A DNA stretch of 44,556 nt from Gemmatimonadales bacterium (GCA_019038745.1 JAHOYV010000065.1:1-44556); one strand, 5' to 3'. Positions 1-6,958 are shown, numbered from the stretch's first letter. Numbers and translations: made by a program. Notes: generated by a model not told the origin, from the letters alone.

Positions 1-55
1 CCGATCCCCCGCGTGTTCGTGACCGCGCACACGCACAACCCCGCGATGGCGACCG
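1..55. repeat. terminal direct repeat, first copy
   Basis: These 55 bases are identical to 44502-44556. An exact overlap of this size at both ends, with one open reading frame running through it in phase, is what an assembler leaves when it linearises a circular or circularly permuted molecule. It is probably an assembly overlap and not a biological terminal repeat, so it should be counted once (44501 bp unique). Confidence 0.95.
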
Positions 56-264
56 AAGGGCTGACGCCCGAGGACCGCATCATTCACGTCAAGTGCGGCA
101 CGTTCAAGACGGACTGCACCTTCTCGCAACGCTACTTCGGGCAGGGCAAGATCGGCGTGCCTACCATCGTGTTCCACCCTGACCGCCGGGAGCATGTCGG
201 GTTCCCGACGCCGTGGGAAGCCTACCGCTACATGACCGGCAAGGACTGGGAGGACGTATCGTGA
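1..264 (+). CDS. calcineurin-like metallophosphoesterase, C-terminal part (continues from 43653-44501)
   Basis: This is the 3' end of the gene that starts at 43653. Codon 1 here equals codon 284 of the joined protein, and the frame is kept across the overlap. It carries the last metal-binding motif, T-A-H-T-H (H293 and H295 of the joined 370-residue protein), which corresponds to the GHxH motif of the family. The internal ATG at 13 is not a real start. The end overlaps the GTG of the next gene (GTGA). Confidence 0.9.
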   Translation, partial: PIPRVFVTAHTHNPAMATEGLTPEDRIIHVKCGTFKTDCTFSQRYFGQGKIGVPTIVFHPDRREHVGFPTPWEAYRYMTGKDWEDVS

Positions 265-605
265 CCGCGAAGAAACCAGCGAAGCCCAAGGTCTATGTAA
301 ACGGGGTTCCGTTCCCACTACCACACACACTACCCATCTTCGGCCACGATTACCTGGTTGTCGTGTTGCCGAATGATTCGATATTCGACGAGAAGGGTCC
401 GCTCTTCGCGGAAATAAACCACGACTCGATGGAGCTTCGCCTACAACGCGACTGGACGAGCGTTGCGAGTTTTCTTTCGACCATCATCCACGAGGGTAGT
501 GAGGGCGCGAAAGATCACTGCGACCTACACATTTCCCACGAACGGTTGTCAACCCTCGCTGAATGTCTAGGCCCGTTCCTCGCCGCCCTGATAATGGCGC
601 AGTAA
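261..605 (+). CDS. small protein, possibly a degenerate zinc-metallopeptidase-like domain
   Basis: The GTG at 261 overlaps the previous TGA and has GGGAGG about 8 bases upstream, so the 114-residue form is preferred over an upstream start at 213. The middle and C-terminus (EINHDSMELRLQ, then TIIHEGSEG, then DLHISHERLSTLAEC) resemble short phage proteins in which a beta strand precedes an HExxH helix and a closing helix. Here the motif is HEGSE with no histidine in the last place, so metal-dependent proteolysis is doubtful. It lies between the metallophosphoesterase and bS21 genes, in the same transcript direction. Function unknown; the family link is inferred from memory of similar phage proteins. 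Confidence 0.6.
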   Translation: MTAKKPAKPKVYVNGVPFPLPHTLPIFGHDYLVVVLPNDSIFDEKGPLFAEINHDSMELRLQRDWTSVASFLSTIIHEGSEGAKDHCDLHISHERLSTLAECLGPFLAALIMAQ

Positions 606-616
606 GGAGTAGACAG

Positions 617-823
617 ATGAGTCCGGGCGTCCGCGTCAAAGAGGGCGAGTCGTTCGAGCGTGCACTGCGTCGTTTCAGGAGGCGCGTCAGCAAGAAGGGC
701 ATCTTGAGCGACCTCCGCAAGCACGCGCACCTCGAGCGCCCGAGTGAGCACAAGAAGAGAAAGAGAAGCGCAGCCAAACGCAAGCTCCGTAAGCTGAAGC
801 TGAAGCAGCAGAAAGTCAAATGA
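617..823 (+). CDS. rpsU: ribosomal protein bS21 (phage-encoded)
   Basis: The 68-residue product has the whole bS21 layout: an N-terminal strand (VRVKEGESFERALRRF), the RRRVSKKGILSDLR helix, and a very basic C-terminal helix of RKR/AAKRK type. bS21 binds near the 3' end of 16S rRNA in the small subunit and helps initiation. AAGGAG at 604-609 lies 7 bases before the ATG at 617; the upstream GTG at 563 overlaps the previous gene and has no such site. bS21 genes are known in several phages and uncultured viruses, where they are thought to replace the host copy on ribosomes. A promoter follows directly, so this gene closes the structural transcript. Confidence 0.93.
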   Translation: MSPGVRVKEGESFERALRRFRRRVSKKGILSDLRKHAHLERPSEHKKRKRSAAKRKLRKLKLKQQKVK

Positions 824-827
824 GGAC

Positions 828-856
828 TTGACACGCCTCTAGTGCTCCTGTATTGT
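828..856 (+). promoter_or_regulatory. sigma70-type promoter of the rightward nucleic-acid operon
   Basis: TTGACA at 828-833, a 17-base spacer, then TATTGT at 851-856. The -35 is perfect and the -10 fits TAnnnT. It starts 5 bases after the bS21 stop codon and 21 bases before the next start, and all genes to 9476 follow in the same direction. The same pattern recurs at 10784, 16105 and 18939. Confidence 0.7.
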
Positions 857-876
857 AATTATAGGAGGTAAGAGAG

Positions 877-1011
877 ATGAAGGCTCCAAGGCACCCCGGT
901 TACAACAGAACCAACGCGGACACACTAGGCCCGCACGGGAGTCTCGCAAGGGACGAGCTACGGCACGTTCCTCCGGGGTGCCGCTCCCGTAGCGGGTCTT
1001 GTTACGTTTAG
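877..1011 (+). CDS. small protein of unknown function (44 aa)
   Basis: The ATG at 877 follows AGGAGGT (863-869) with a good 7-base spacing and sits just after the promoter at 828-856, so it is the first reading frame of the operon. The product is hydrophilic and basic with two cysteines near the end and no recognised motif. It could be a leader peptide or simply a small early protein. The stop codon directly abuts the tRNA-like element. Confidence 0.5.
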   Translation: MKAPRHPGYNRTNADTLGPHGSLARDELRHVPPGCRSRSGSCYV

Positions 1012-1012
1012 G

Positions 1013-1110
1013 GGTGGGCTAGCCCGGCTAGCGACGGGTGATGGTTGGGCCAAGCATGGCGGTGCGGGAGTTCGCTACTCCACAGCCGGTTCGAGTCCGG
1101 CCAGCCCACC
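1013..1110 (+). ncRNA. tRNA-like element (T-arm and 8-bp acceptor helix, no clear anticodon arm)
   Basis: GGTGGGCT (1013-1020) pairs perfectly with AGCCCACC (1103-1110). Just inside lies a textbook T-arm: GCCGG, TTCGAGT loop, CCGGC (1085-1101). CCCG (1023-1026) and CGGG (1035-1038) could form a D-stem. A 98-base element is long for a tRNA, I cannot fold a 5-bp anticodon stem with a 7-base loop between the arms, and CCA is not encoded. It may be a decayed tRNA, a tRNA mimic, or a tRNA 3' end carried as an integration site. An 8-bp acceptor occurs in tRNA-His and tRNA-Sec, but neither anticodon is evident. Confidence 0.35.
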
Positions 1111-1173
1111 GCCCGCCCCTGCAACAAAGACGTGGCACAGCAAATGCACCTGCTAGCCACAAGGAGGTGAACG

Positions 1174-1407
1174 ATGGAGAGGGCAGCGAGGAAGCAGCTA
1201 CACGTTCTACTGGACAGGGTACTGGACGCCAACATCGAAGAGGACTGGGCGTTCCTCCGGCTCGTTCGGTACAGCGGCAAGGGCGGCACTGACATAGCCG
1301 TTGGCATCGCGGGCATCGAGTCGAGCGAGCGTCAGCCCGAGTCCCAGTTCACCGAAGCCGTCTTCCGCGTATCGGTAGCAACGGAGGAGGACATATGCCC
1401 GCGCTAA
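1174..1407 (+). CDS. hypothetical protein (77 aa)
   Basis: A perfect AAGGAGGTGA at 1161-1170 precedes the ATG at 1174. The N-terminal half is a charged helix (LLDRVLDANIEEDWAFL) followed by a glycine-containing middle. No family recognised. It overlaps the next gene by 13 bases, the packing seen throughout this operon. Confidence 0.65.
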   Translation: MERAARKQLHVLLDRVLDANIEEDWAFLRLVRYSGKGGTDIAVGIAGIESSERQPESQFTEAVFRVSVATEEDICPR

Positions 1408-1592
1408 AATGCTACTGGTGCTTCGGCCACGGGTTCGTGCTCGTAGACGGTGAGAAGGTCGCGTGTCGAGAGTGCGGCGGGTGCGGCCTAGACGGTGACG
1501 TGATACGCGAACGAGCCGAGTGTGCGAGGAAAGAGTCAGACGATCGTACATGGGGGAGGCGTAAGGATGTCTACCGGGGGCCAGATGCCTGA
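1395..1592 (+). CDS. zinc-ribbon protein of DnaJ cysteine-rich type (65 aa)
   Basis: Two CxxC pairs, CYWC-FGHG and CREC-GGCG, copy the CxxCxGxG repeats of the DnaJ zinc domain and should bind one zinc ion. The rest is a charged tail. GGAGGAGG lies 4-5 bases before the ATG. Free-standing ribbons of this kind are common in phage early regions; the binding partner cannot be told from sequence. Confidence 0.7.
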   Translation: MPALKCYWCFGHGFVLVDGEKVACRECGGCGLDGDVIRERAECARKESDDRTWGRRKDVYRGPDA

Positions 1593-1782
1593 CACACCGA
1601 TTGAATGGCAGAGCGGCGATCTGTGCGCGTGGAGAAGAAAGAATGAAAAGCGGTGGAAGCACGGCCATGTGCTCAGTGTTATGAACGACAAGGACGGCTC
1701 AATCAGGGTGTGGGACAAGCGGACAGGATTTCCCGCCTATGTCCCGAACACGCCCGACCAGATACGCAGGAGGACGGCATGA
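1567..1782 (+). CDS. hypothetical protein (71 aa), SH3-like barrel possible
   Basis: The start at ATG 1567 is chosen because GGGGAGG (1553-1558) is well placed; an upstream start at 1522 in the same frame lacks one. The product (WQSGDLCAWRRK, HGHVLSVMNDKDGSIRVWD) has the alternating pattern of a small beta barrel, but no family is recognised. It overlaps both neighbours. Confidence 0.6.
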   Translation: MSTGGQMPDTPIEWQSGDLCAWRRKNEKRWKHGHVLSVMNDKDGSIRVWDKRTGFPAYVPNTPDQIRRRTA

Positions 1783-1988
1783 GATACGACGAACCGACAG
1801 TCCAGATACTCTCCGAACACCTGAACGGCATGGCTGGCAACGAGTACGGAGTGGAGGTGGTACCTGTCCGTGTTGAGCGTGGCGTCTGGTGCTTCGGAGT
1901 AACGGACAAGGTTGGCGGCAACTGGAAGACGGAAGGCACGAAAACCGGATACGATAAGATCAAGGCGTGGATTCTGAGCGGCTACTGA
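1779..1988 (+). CDS. hypothetical protein (69 aa)
   Basis: The ATG at 1779 overlaps the previous stop (ATGA) and has AGGAGG at 1768-1773. An in-frame start at 1653 would overlap the upstream gene almost entirely and is rejected. The short alpha/beta product (YGVEVVPVRVERGVWCFGV) has no recognised motif. Confidence 0.6.
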   Translation: MRYDEPTVQILSEHLNGMAGNEYGVEVVPVRVERGVWCFGVTDKVGGNWKTEGTKTGYDKIKAWILSGY

Positions 1989-2075
1989 GTGAGCGGGCGG
2001 GGCGGCGGTCCAAAGACAACTTCATGTCCATCCTGAAGCAGACCGCTGCCCCGTCCCAGAACAAGGAGAAGGACG

Positions 2076-3068
2076 ATGGCTTGGAACGATGAGGACACCA
2101 CACTAGACGAGGGAACCGTGCCGATGCGGCAACCGGTGATACGGCACAGCGAGCAGGTGGACAAGATACTACCTGCAATGCTCAAGGCACAGAAGGCTAT
2201 CGAGCACGCGCACAAGGACTCGGAGAATCCACACTTCCGTTCTTCCTATGCGTCCCTGAACGCCTACATCAACGCATGCAAGAAAGAGTATAATGACAAC
2301 GGCATCGTCGTAATCCAAGGCGTCGGTGGGACGGACGACCTTGTTGTTGTCGCAACGCAACTGGCGCACGTCAGCGGCCAGTGGTACGAGTGCGAGATGT
2401 CGGGCGCACCAGAGAAGAGCGGGCCACAGCCGAAGGGGTCGGTCATAACCTACTTCCGGCGCTACACCCTCTCGGCACTCGGGTTCATGGGCGCAGAGGA
2501 CGACGATGGCGAGAGCGCAACAGACAGGCCCGAGCCGAAGCCGGACAAGCCCAAGAAGACACCTGCCAAGAAGGCTCCGACGAAGAAGACAGGCACGCAA
2601 GAGCAGGCAGACAAAGAGGAAGCGGAGATGAAGGCGAAGGGCGATGCCGCCGACTCGTTCGACAAGGCGTTCTCTGACCTCATGGAGTCGATAGGCGAAG
2701 ACGACGCTGATAGCATCGTAAAGCTCAGGGCGCACTTCATCGGGCTGACAACCGAGAAGTCCAACGCCTTCCTTGCCATGACCGACTCATTGAATGGGCT
2801 ACGGTCGAAGGAGGTCAAGAACCTCACCGCACGGCTCACGAAGGGCAAGGACAAACTGGCGGGCCTCTGTACCGGTGAGTGGCGCAAGGAACTGCGCTTA
2901 CCGAGTCTTGGTGTAGAGACCTGCCCCGGCTGTGACGAGATACTGTCAGCGAAGGACAAGGAGGACAGTATCGTAGTCGGGCTGGACAAGGGCTGGTGTG
3001 CCAAGTGCAGGCCCAACGCCGTAGTTGAGATGATGTCGAAGAAGGGGGCGGGCAAGGATGAAGCCTGA
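2076..3068 (+). CDS. erf: ERF-family single-strand annealing recombinase
   Basis: ERF proteins coat single-stranded DNA and anneal complementary strands in phage recombination. The N-terminal 140 residues carry the family pattern: LKAQKAIEHAHKDSENPHF, then RSSYASLNAYINACK, GIVVIQGV, and GSVITYFRRYTLSALGFMGAEDDDGE. A lysine- and proline-rich linker (about 155-190) leads to a helical region and a C-terminal zinc ribbon (CPGC near 288 and CAKC near 311), an unusual addition. The ATG at 2076 follows AAGGAG. It is the largest gene of this arm and probably works with the HNH nuclease and resolvase-like protein downstream. Confidence 0.88.
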   Translation: MAWNDEDTTLDEGTVPMRQPVIRHSEQVDKILPAMLKAQKAIEHAHKDSENPHFRSSYASLNAYINACKKEYNDNGIVVIQGVGGTDDLVVVATQLAHVSGQWYECEMSGAPEKSGPQPKGSVITYFRRYTLSALGFMGAEDDDGESATDRPEPKPDKPKKTPAKKAPTKKTGTQEQADKEEAEMKAKGDAADSFDKAFSDLMESIGEDDADSIVKLRAHFIGLTTEKSNAFLAMTDSLNGLRSKEVKNLTARLTKGKDKLAGLCTGEWRKELRLPSLGVETCPGCDEILSAKDKEDSIVVGLDKGWCAKCRPNAVVEMMSKKGAGKDEA

Positions 3069-3279
3069 GAACTGGACTGACTATAAGCATCCCTGCTTCG
3101 TTGACTACAACGGTTATCCAGACGACGGCTGTCCCGACGACTGTGACTGGTTCGACGGCAGCGATGGGGCGCATGTTTGTGACTACAAGGAGCACCTCGG
3201 GGGGTCGTGGGACAGTTGTGGCGAAGGGCGGCTCTCCCACCACTGCGACTGGCTACCAGAGGAGGGCAAGGATGAGTGA
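3058..3279 (+). CDS. cysteine- and aspartate-rich small protein (73 aa)
   Basis: It overlaps the end of the ERF gene by 11 bases. Five cysteines (HPCF, DGCPDDCDWF, HVCDY, DSCGEG) plus histidines spread over an acidic chain suggest a small metal-binding protein. Start spacing from GGGGGCGGG is acceptable. No family recognised. Confidence 0.55.
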   Translation: MKPENWTDYKHPCFVDYNGYPDDGCPDDCDWFDGSDGAHVCDYKEHLGGSWDSCGEGRLSHHCDWLPEEGKDE

Positions 3280-3484
3280 ACGCGGAGCAACGCGGGCATG
3301 GATACCGCCACAACGAGAGCCGAGCGAAAGCAAGACGCGCTACCTTGCCGTCCTCGCGAAGAGGGTAGAGTTGCTAGAGAGGATGGCAAAGGACGGGAAT
3401 AGAGAGGTGAAGAAGCGTTGTGCCCACCGTATTGAAGAGTGCATCAGGGCACGCAACGCATGCCTGACGGGGAGGGAGAAATGA
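3272..3484 (+). CDS. hypothetical helical protein (70 aa)
   Basis: The ATG at 3272 has GGAGGG at 3260-3265 and overlaps the preceding stop. A basic proline-containing N-terminus is followed by a long amphipathic helix (TRYLAVLAKRVELLERMAK) of coiled-coil type. No family recognised. Confidence 0.55.
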   Translation: MSERGATRAWIPPQREPSESKTRYLAVLAKRVELLERMAKDGNREVKKRCAHRIEECIRARNACLTGREK

Positions 3485-3717
3485 AGTGGGGCAACGCAGA
3501 CTCAAGCCCGCGCCGTATACTCTGGACGACACTCGTAGTCCTGCTACTGGCCTGTGCTAGCCTGCTCTCCACGTTCTGGGACGAAGCACAGGCCCGTGTG
3601 CAGACACAGGGTAGCTACTGCACCCGTGTCGGACGCACCTACAACGTCCACGGTGAGCAGGTGAAGGAAGGTCTGTGGTGGGGGCCGGATGGCAAGCGCC
3701 AGGAGGTGGGGGAATGA
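3481..3717 (+). CDS. small single-pass membrane or secreted protein (78 aa)
   Basis: The ATG at 3481 overlaps the previous stop (ATGA) and has GGGAGG close upstream. After a basic N-terminus (SSPRR) comes one hydrophobic span (ILWTTLVVLLLACASLL), then a polar C-terminal part of about 45 residues. It reads as an inner-membrane anchor or uncleaved signal sequence with the C-terminus outside. Function unknown; an early role in superinfection exclusion would fit but is a guess. Confidence 0.6.
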   Translation: MKWGNADSSPRRILWTTLVVLLLACASLLSTFWDEAQARVQTQGSYCTRVGRTYNVHGEQVKEGLWWGPDGKRQEVGE

Positions 3718-4004
3718 AAGTCACGATTGAGGGCACGCTTGAGAACGTCGTAGAACATCTTGGTTGGCCGCTCACACTCACCCGCTCGGAACGATGCTTC
3801 GTCATCATGCGTCGGCTGAACCTCACCAACTCCGATATTGCAGCACGGGTCAACGTGCCCGGAGTCGTGATGTCGCATCGCCGGGTATCCGACGTTCTGC
3901 GCCCGAACCAGCCGATGGACTCGATGGGCCGCAGCATGTCCGGGCGGACACGCGAGGTGATCCTTGAAGCAATCGAGGCGGTACTGACAGAGGAGGGAGA
4001 ATGA
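3714..4004 (+). CDS. putative helix-turn-helix protein (96 aa)
   Basis: The start at ATG 3714 overlaps the previous stop and follows AGGAGGTGGGGG. Residues about 35-65 (SERCFVIMRRLNLTNSDIAARVNVPGVVMSHRRVSDVL) fit a helix-turn-helix: LTNSDIAARVNV as the first two helices and SHRRVSDVL as recognition helix. A C-terminal helix may dimerise. A role as regulator or DNA-recognition subunit is inferred only. Confidence 0.55.
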   Translation: MKVTIEGTLENVVEHLGWPLTLTRSERCFVIMRRLNLTNSDIAARVNVPGVVMSHRRVSDVLRPNQPMDSMGRSMSGRTREVILEAIEAVLTEEGE

Positions 4005-4453
4005 AAGACCCACTGTTGCAGTTGAGAGAGGACGCGAAGGAGCGTGCGGCAGCAGTCTTTGACGCGCGTGGCTGCAAGAACACAGCGCGAGAGATCCGCG
4101 CAGAGCAGGACGCCTCCACCAACGCCATGCTGGCAGTCATAGACGAGTTCCGTGCTGAGCATGAAGCGGTGGAGTTCGGGGAGCACCACCATCAGGACAA
4201 GAGTGGCGACGTGTACTACGCAAGCAGCAACGACCCTGATTACGCAGACTTGTCGAAGTGGCACGGCAAGCGCGTCCGCACGTTCATCGCCCTCGTTCCC
4301 CGCGCCAAGGAGCAGGGCCTAGTGGAAGCGGCGGAACGGGCAGTAAAAGCGTGGGGGGAGGAGCGCGGGCTTGACGCAACAGTAATTGCGAAGCGCGACC
4401 AGACGATGCTCTCCCTCGCAGCAGCGATCAAGAGGGAGGCCGAAGGTGAGTGA
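4001..4453 (+). CDS. hypothetical helical protein (150 aa)
   Basis: ATGA overlap with the upstream gene. Almost wholly helical and charged. The segment AREIRAEQDASTNAMLAVIDEF, followed by EAVEFGE, resembles AASIRAGDWDRGG and AAMAVIDRYEAVEVE in the product of 5480-5878, so the two may be distant paralogues. No known family. Confidence 0.6.
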   Translation: MKDPLLQLREDAKERAAAVFDARGCKNTAREIRAEQDASTNAMLAVIDEFRAEHEAVEFGEHHHQDKSGDVYYASSNDPDYADLSKWHGKRVRTFIALVPRAKEQGLVEAAERAVKAWGEERGLDATVIAKRDQTMLSLAAAIKREAEGE

Positions 4454-4982
4454 GACAGTGCGGGACGTGTTGGAACCGTGCGTCAGAAGGGCAGATGGGC
4501 TGGTGATGCCGTCTGATGTCTCTCCGTGGACCGCACTGGAAGATGCGGGCATCCTCGACGCCCACGTCATACGTGGCACCTGCCCGACGTGTGGGGGAGA
4601 AGGGTGGTATGTGGGGACAGAGGCGGTGCGAGGACTCGATGGCATGCCGGAGCCGTCGCCGGTTCAAGTTCAATGCGACTGCCCTAACGCACCAGTCTAC
4701 GTGATAGCACCGGAGGCGATGGAGGTGTTCGTGTGTGCGCTGGCGAAGGCTAACGAGTGGCTTTGCTCGCAGGCCGAGATAGCTATGGGTGAGCATCGTG
4801 AGGCCGCTGAGATGCACGCCGCGCCACTCCTCCAAGCCCTCCTACCCAATGCACGGGTAGCGAGGGAGGTAGGTGAAATAAGGCAGAACGTCCGCGTGCG
4901 ATGGGCGCAACCCGGCAATCGCTATCTGACGGAGCTACTACTTGCTGAGGGTTCGACCATCGCCATTCTGGAGGATGACTGA
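4446..4982 (+). CDS. hypothetical zinc-binding protein (178 aa)
   Basis: The start is the GTG at 4446, 6 bases after GGGAGG (4434-4439); it overlaps the previous stop. A cysteine cluster, GTCPTCGGEGW and later VQCDCP, can bind one zinc ion with DnaJ-like spacing. A helical C-terminal half follows. It may be an adaptor or regulator; the family is unknown. Confidence 0.6.
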   Translation: MSETVRDVLEPCVRRADGLVMPSDVSPWTALEDAGILDAHVIRGTCPTCGGEGWYVGTEAVRGLDGMPEPSPVQVQCDCPNAPVYVIAPEAMEVFVCALAKANEWLCSQAEIAMGEHREAAEMHAAPLLQALLPNARVAREVGEIRQNVRVRWAQPGNRYLTELLLAEGSTIAILEDD

Positions 4983-5161
4983 TGTGCGGCTACCCCTACC
5001 ACGACCTGCGGCCCCCAGAGCGCACGCCCGAAGAAACTGATCGCCTCGTAGCGTGCATCTTCTCCAAGCGTGGACGCGAGGAAGCGGAGCGGACGTGGGC
5101 GCTGGACGAGGCCATGCTCCGGGAGATCGCGGCACGGCCCGAGGTGGAGGAGATGTACTGA
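4982..5161 (+). CDS. small hypothetical protein (59 aa)
   Basis: The ATG at 4982 shares one base with the previous TGA, and GGAGG lies at 4970-4974. The product starts MCGYPYHDLRPPERTP and then forms one charged helix ending EVEEMY. Its good ribosome site and tight packing support it as real. Confidence 0.5.
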   Translation: MCGYPYHDLRPPERTPEETDRLVACIFSKRGREEAERTWALDEAMLREIAARPEVEEMY

Positions 5162-5237
5162 CAGTCCGGCCCGGTGGCTCCCTCGCTCTTCGACCGGACT
5201 AGCTTGGTGCCGGAGAGCAAACTTGCAGGTAGAGGGG

Positions 5238-5288
5238 CAAGTTCGGTGACTAAGGCGAATCGGTGCAAGGTTCGGTGGATTAGGCGAA
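5238..5288 (+). repeat. imperfect direct repeat in an intergenic leader
   Basis: Two copies of about 22 bases (5238-5259 and 5266-5288) share CAAG-TTCGGTG and TAGGCGAA/AAGGCGAA cores. They lie in the 139-base gap between 5161 and 5301, just before a ribosome site. GTCCGG and CCGGAC upstream (5163-5200) can also pair. This may be an untranslated leader or a protein-binding site. Confidence 0.4.
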
Positions 5289-5300
5289 GGAGGAGTGAAG

Positions 5301-5477
5301 ATGGAAACACAGACGATCACAGAAGAGGGCAGGGGGGAGCTAGCGCGTATCTACACGAAAGAGTGGATACGTGTGTCTGGGGGAGATGGCTGGAATGATG
5401 ACGACCCTGCCAAGAACCCCGCCATTATGGCGGGCATCAATGCCGTCTTGGCAGAACTGGGCTTTAAGGAGGAGTGA
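5301..5477 (+). CDS. small hypothetical protein (58 aa)
   Basis: The ATG at 5301 follows AAGGAGGAG; a GTG two codons earlier is too close to the ribosome site. A single small alpha/beta chain (GELARIYTKEWIRVSGGDGW, then a helix INAVLAELGF). No family recognised. Confidence 0.55.
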   Translation: METQTITEEGRGELARIYTKEWIRVSGGDGWNDDDPAKNPAIMAGINAVLAELGFKEE

Positions 5478-5479
5478 CG

Positions 5480-5878
5480 ATGTTGAGAGATGAAGTGTTG
5501 GAAGCGATGGCGGCACACGCAGAGGCATGGGGCAACCCGACCACTGCCGCTAGCATAAGGGCAGGGGATTGGGACCGTGGCGGCTGTAACCGCACCGCGC
5601 AACTCGGCACCGCCAAAGCAGCAATGGCAGTCATAGACCGGTACGAAGCGGTGGAGGTGGAGGTGGACAGCCAGTTTCGGCTCGTGTCGCCACGGGGCAC
5701 AATGGGCCACCTCTCATACCACGACACCCCCACCATCTACATGAAGAAGCCAGAGCAGGAACCTGTCACCCTACCACGGGAGACACTGGCACTCATCATC
5801 GAACACGCGAAGGACGTACCGGAACTCACACCAGAGACGAAACAAGCTATCGAGGACGGAGAGAAGTTACTGACCTGA
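5480..5878 (+). CDS. hypothetical protein (132 aa), possible paralogue of 4001-4453
   Basis: AAGGAGGAG lies 5-6 bases before the ATG at 5480. The N-terminal helical half (LEAMAAHAEAWG, IRAGDWDRGG, AAMAVIDRYEAVEVEVD) shares a run of pattern with the 4001 gene; the C-terminal half is proline-rich, then helical. Function unknown. Confidence 0.6.
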   Translation: MLRDEVLEAMAAHAEAWGNPTTAASIRAGDWDRGGCNRTAQLGTAKAAMAVIDRYEAVEVEVDSQFRLVSPRGTMGHLSYHDTPTIYMKKPEQEPVTLPRETLALIIEHAKDVPELTPETKQAIEDGEKLLT

Positions 5879-5897
5879 ACGGAGGGAGGGCGTGGAG

Positions 5898-6092
5898 ATG
5901 CACAGGCAGGGTGAGACAGACACCTTCGAGGCGTGCCCTATCTGCAAGGAGCGCAGCAGCAAAAAGCGGCGCATTGATGTGCGGGCGGGTGTGTGGTTCG
6001 AGTGTTGCCCTCGTTGCTTCAGTGGGATACGCACGGCGATGGGACACCTTAAACACCGTGGCCGCGACAAACACCCGGCGTTGGGGTGTTGA
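5898..6092 (+). CDS. small zinc-finger protein (64 aa)
   Basis: The ATG at 5898 is chosen over GTG 5892 because it is 9 bases from GGGAGG. Two pairs, CPIC near 10 and CCPRC near 37, flank a basic stretch and make a likely four-cysteine zinc site. Basic C-terminus. Probably a nucleic-acid-binding ribbon. Confidence 0.55.
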   Translation: MHRQGETDTFEACPICKERSSKKRRIDVRAGVWFECCPRCFSGIRTAMGHLKHRGRDKHPALGC

Positions 6093-6136
6093 TAGAAAGA
6101 CCTATCGAAGTCAATAAGTGATAGTAATTCTATCAC
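6091..6136. promoter_or_regulatory. two dyads with GATAG/CTATC arms
   Basis: GATAG-N6-CTATC (6091-6106) is followed by GTGATAG-TAATT-CTATCAC (6118-6136, perfect 7-bp arms). They share the same half-site and lie in an AT-rich stretch, 18 bases before the small gene at 6154. They could be operators of a dimeric regulator or hairpins in the mRNA leader. No good promoter was found with them. Confidence 0.5.
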
Positions 6137-6153
6137 AAACGGAGGGAGGGCAC

Positions 6154-6273
6154 ATGACGGAGAGCCTGGAGCGCGGTGCTTCAAAGTGTGAGGTATCTAG
6201 TCAATCAGAAGGCAGGGAAAGCCTCCGTAGTATACCGTCCGCGCTAAGGGCACAGCAGCACCGACATGGTTAG
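6154..6273 (+). CDS. small protein of unknown function (39 aa)
   Basis: The ATG at 6154 follows GGAGGGAGGG with good spacing. Polar, serine- and arginine-rich, one cysteine. Its position behind the paired dyads suggests separate control. No family recognised; coding status is moderately supported. Confidence 0.4.
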   Translation: MTESLERGASKCEVSSQSEGRESLRSIPSALRAQQHRHG

Positions 6274-6342
6274 TGATGTTTATAGGGGGCGCGGCTCTAC
6301 AACCCACCGCGCCTCCTCCCAACACGGGAGTAGGAGGTGACC

Positions 6343-6906
6343 ATGTTTGACGAAGACGAGGGATTTGTTCTGCTTGGCCCAGGGATACGTGAACATCGGC
6401 ATTGGCCGAAGAGGCGACCATTCACTCGCGGCGAAGCATTAACAGACCTGATGCTTGAGGGGTGTCTGGTTACTTCACAAGCCGCCCTGGGGGATCGGTG
6501 GCGTTGGGCACGTTCTAAGGTGAGGAAGTTCTTGTCTAGCATAGACACTCATGGCGAAGCGCGGGTTTCCACAGAGGGTGGCGCTACTCGCATTGAAGCG
6601 GTGCCAATGGATGAGTGGCCCGAAAGAGCGTGGTTGCTACCGCGACGTCGGCGCAGCTCGGATACCCTAACGCCCAAAGAACGGGAGCGGCGGAAACTAA
6701 CCAACGGTTTGCGGTACAAGATTCTCAGGCGTGACGGCTTCCGCTGTGTTCTTTGCGGAGCGACTGCGGAAGACGACAAGCTAGCAGTGGACCACATTAT
6801 CCCGGTTGCCCGAGACGGCAAGACAACTCCAGACAATCTCCGGACACTGTGCAAGCGGTGCAATTCAGGCAAGGGTACAAAGCTCGACACAGAGACGGGC
6901 TGTTGA
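6343..6906 (+). CDS. HNH endonuclease with N-terminal winged-helix domain
   Basis: Residues about 25-70 (RGEALTDLMLEGCLVTSQAALGDRWRWARSKVRKFL) form a winged helix like that seen in phage replication-initiation and HNH-linked proteins. The C-terminal 60 residues are a complete HNH nuclease: RYKILRRDGFRCVLCG, AVDHIIPVARDG, PDNLRTLCKRCNSGKG, with two CxxC zinc pairs. The 187-residue protein probably binds and nicks DNA. Start ATG 6343 follows GGAGGTGA. HNH genes can be mobile, but this one sits in the operon with no sign of interrupting a gene. Confidence 0.85.
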   Translation: MFDEDEGFVLLGPGIREHRHWPKRRPFTRGEALTDLMLEGCLVTSQAALGDRWRWARSKVRKFLSSIDTHGEARVSTEGGATRIEAVPMDEWPERAWLLPRRRRSSDTLTPKERERRKLTNGLRYKILRRDGFRCVLCGATAEDDKLAVDHIIPVARDGKTTPDNLRTLCKRCNSGKGTKLDTETGC

Positions 6907-6958
6907 TAGCGGTGCACAACTCGGCGAGTTATCCACAGGCGGGAATGAGGAGAAACGC

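Noticed and set aside
1..55. Phage terminal repeat or cos end
   Set aside because: The 55-base size and the reading frame continuing through the join suggest an assembly overlap of a circular map, not a packaging end.
2462..3313. Long antisense frame (283 codons) opposite the ERF gene
   Set aside because: Shadow frame of a GC-rich gene; no start site and arginine/serine-rich composition.
6929..6937. Perfect DnaA box TTATCCACA
   Set aside because: A single 9-base match is likely by chance in a genome of this size, and no second box or AT-rich unwinding region lies near.
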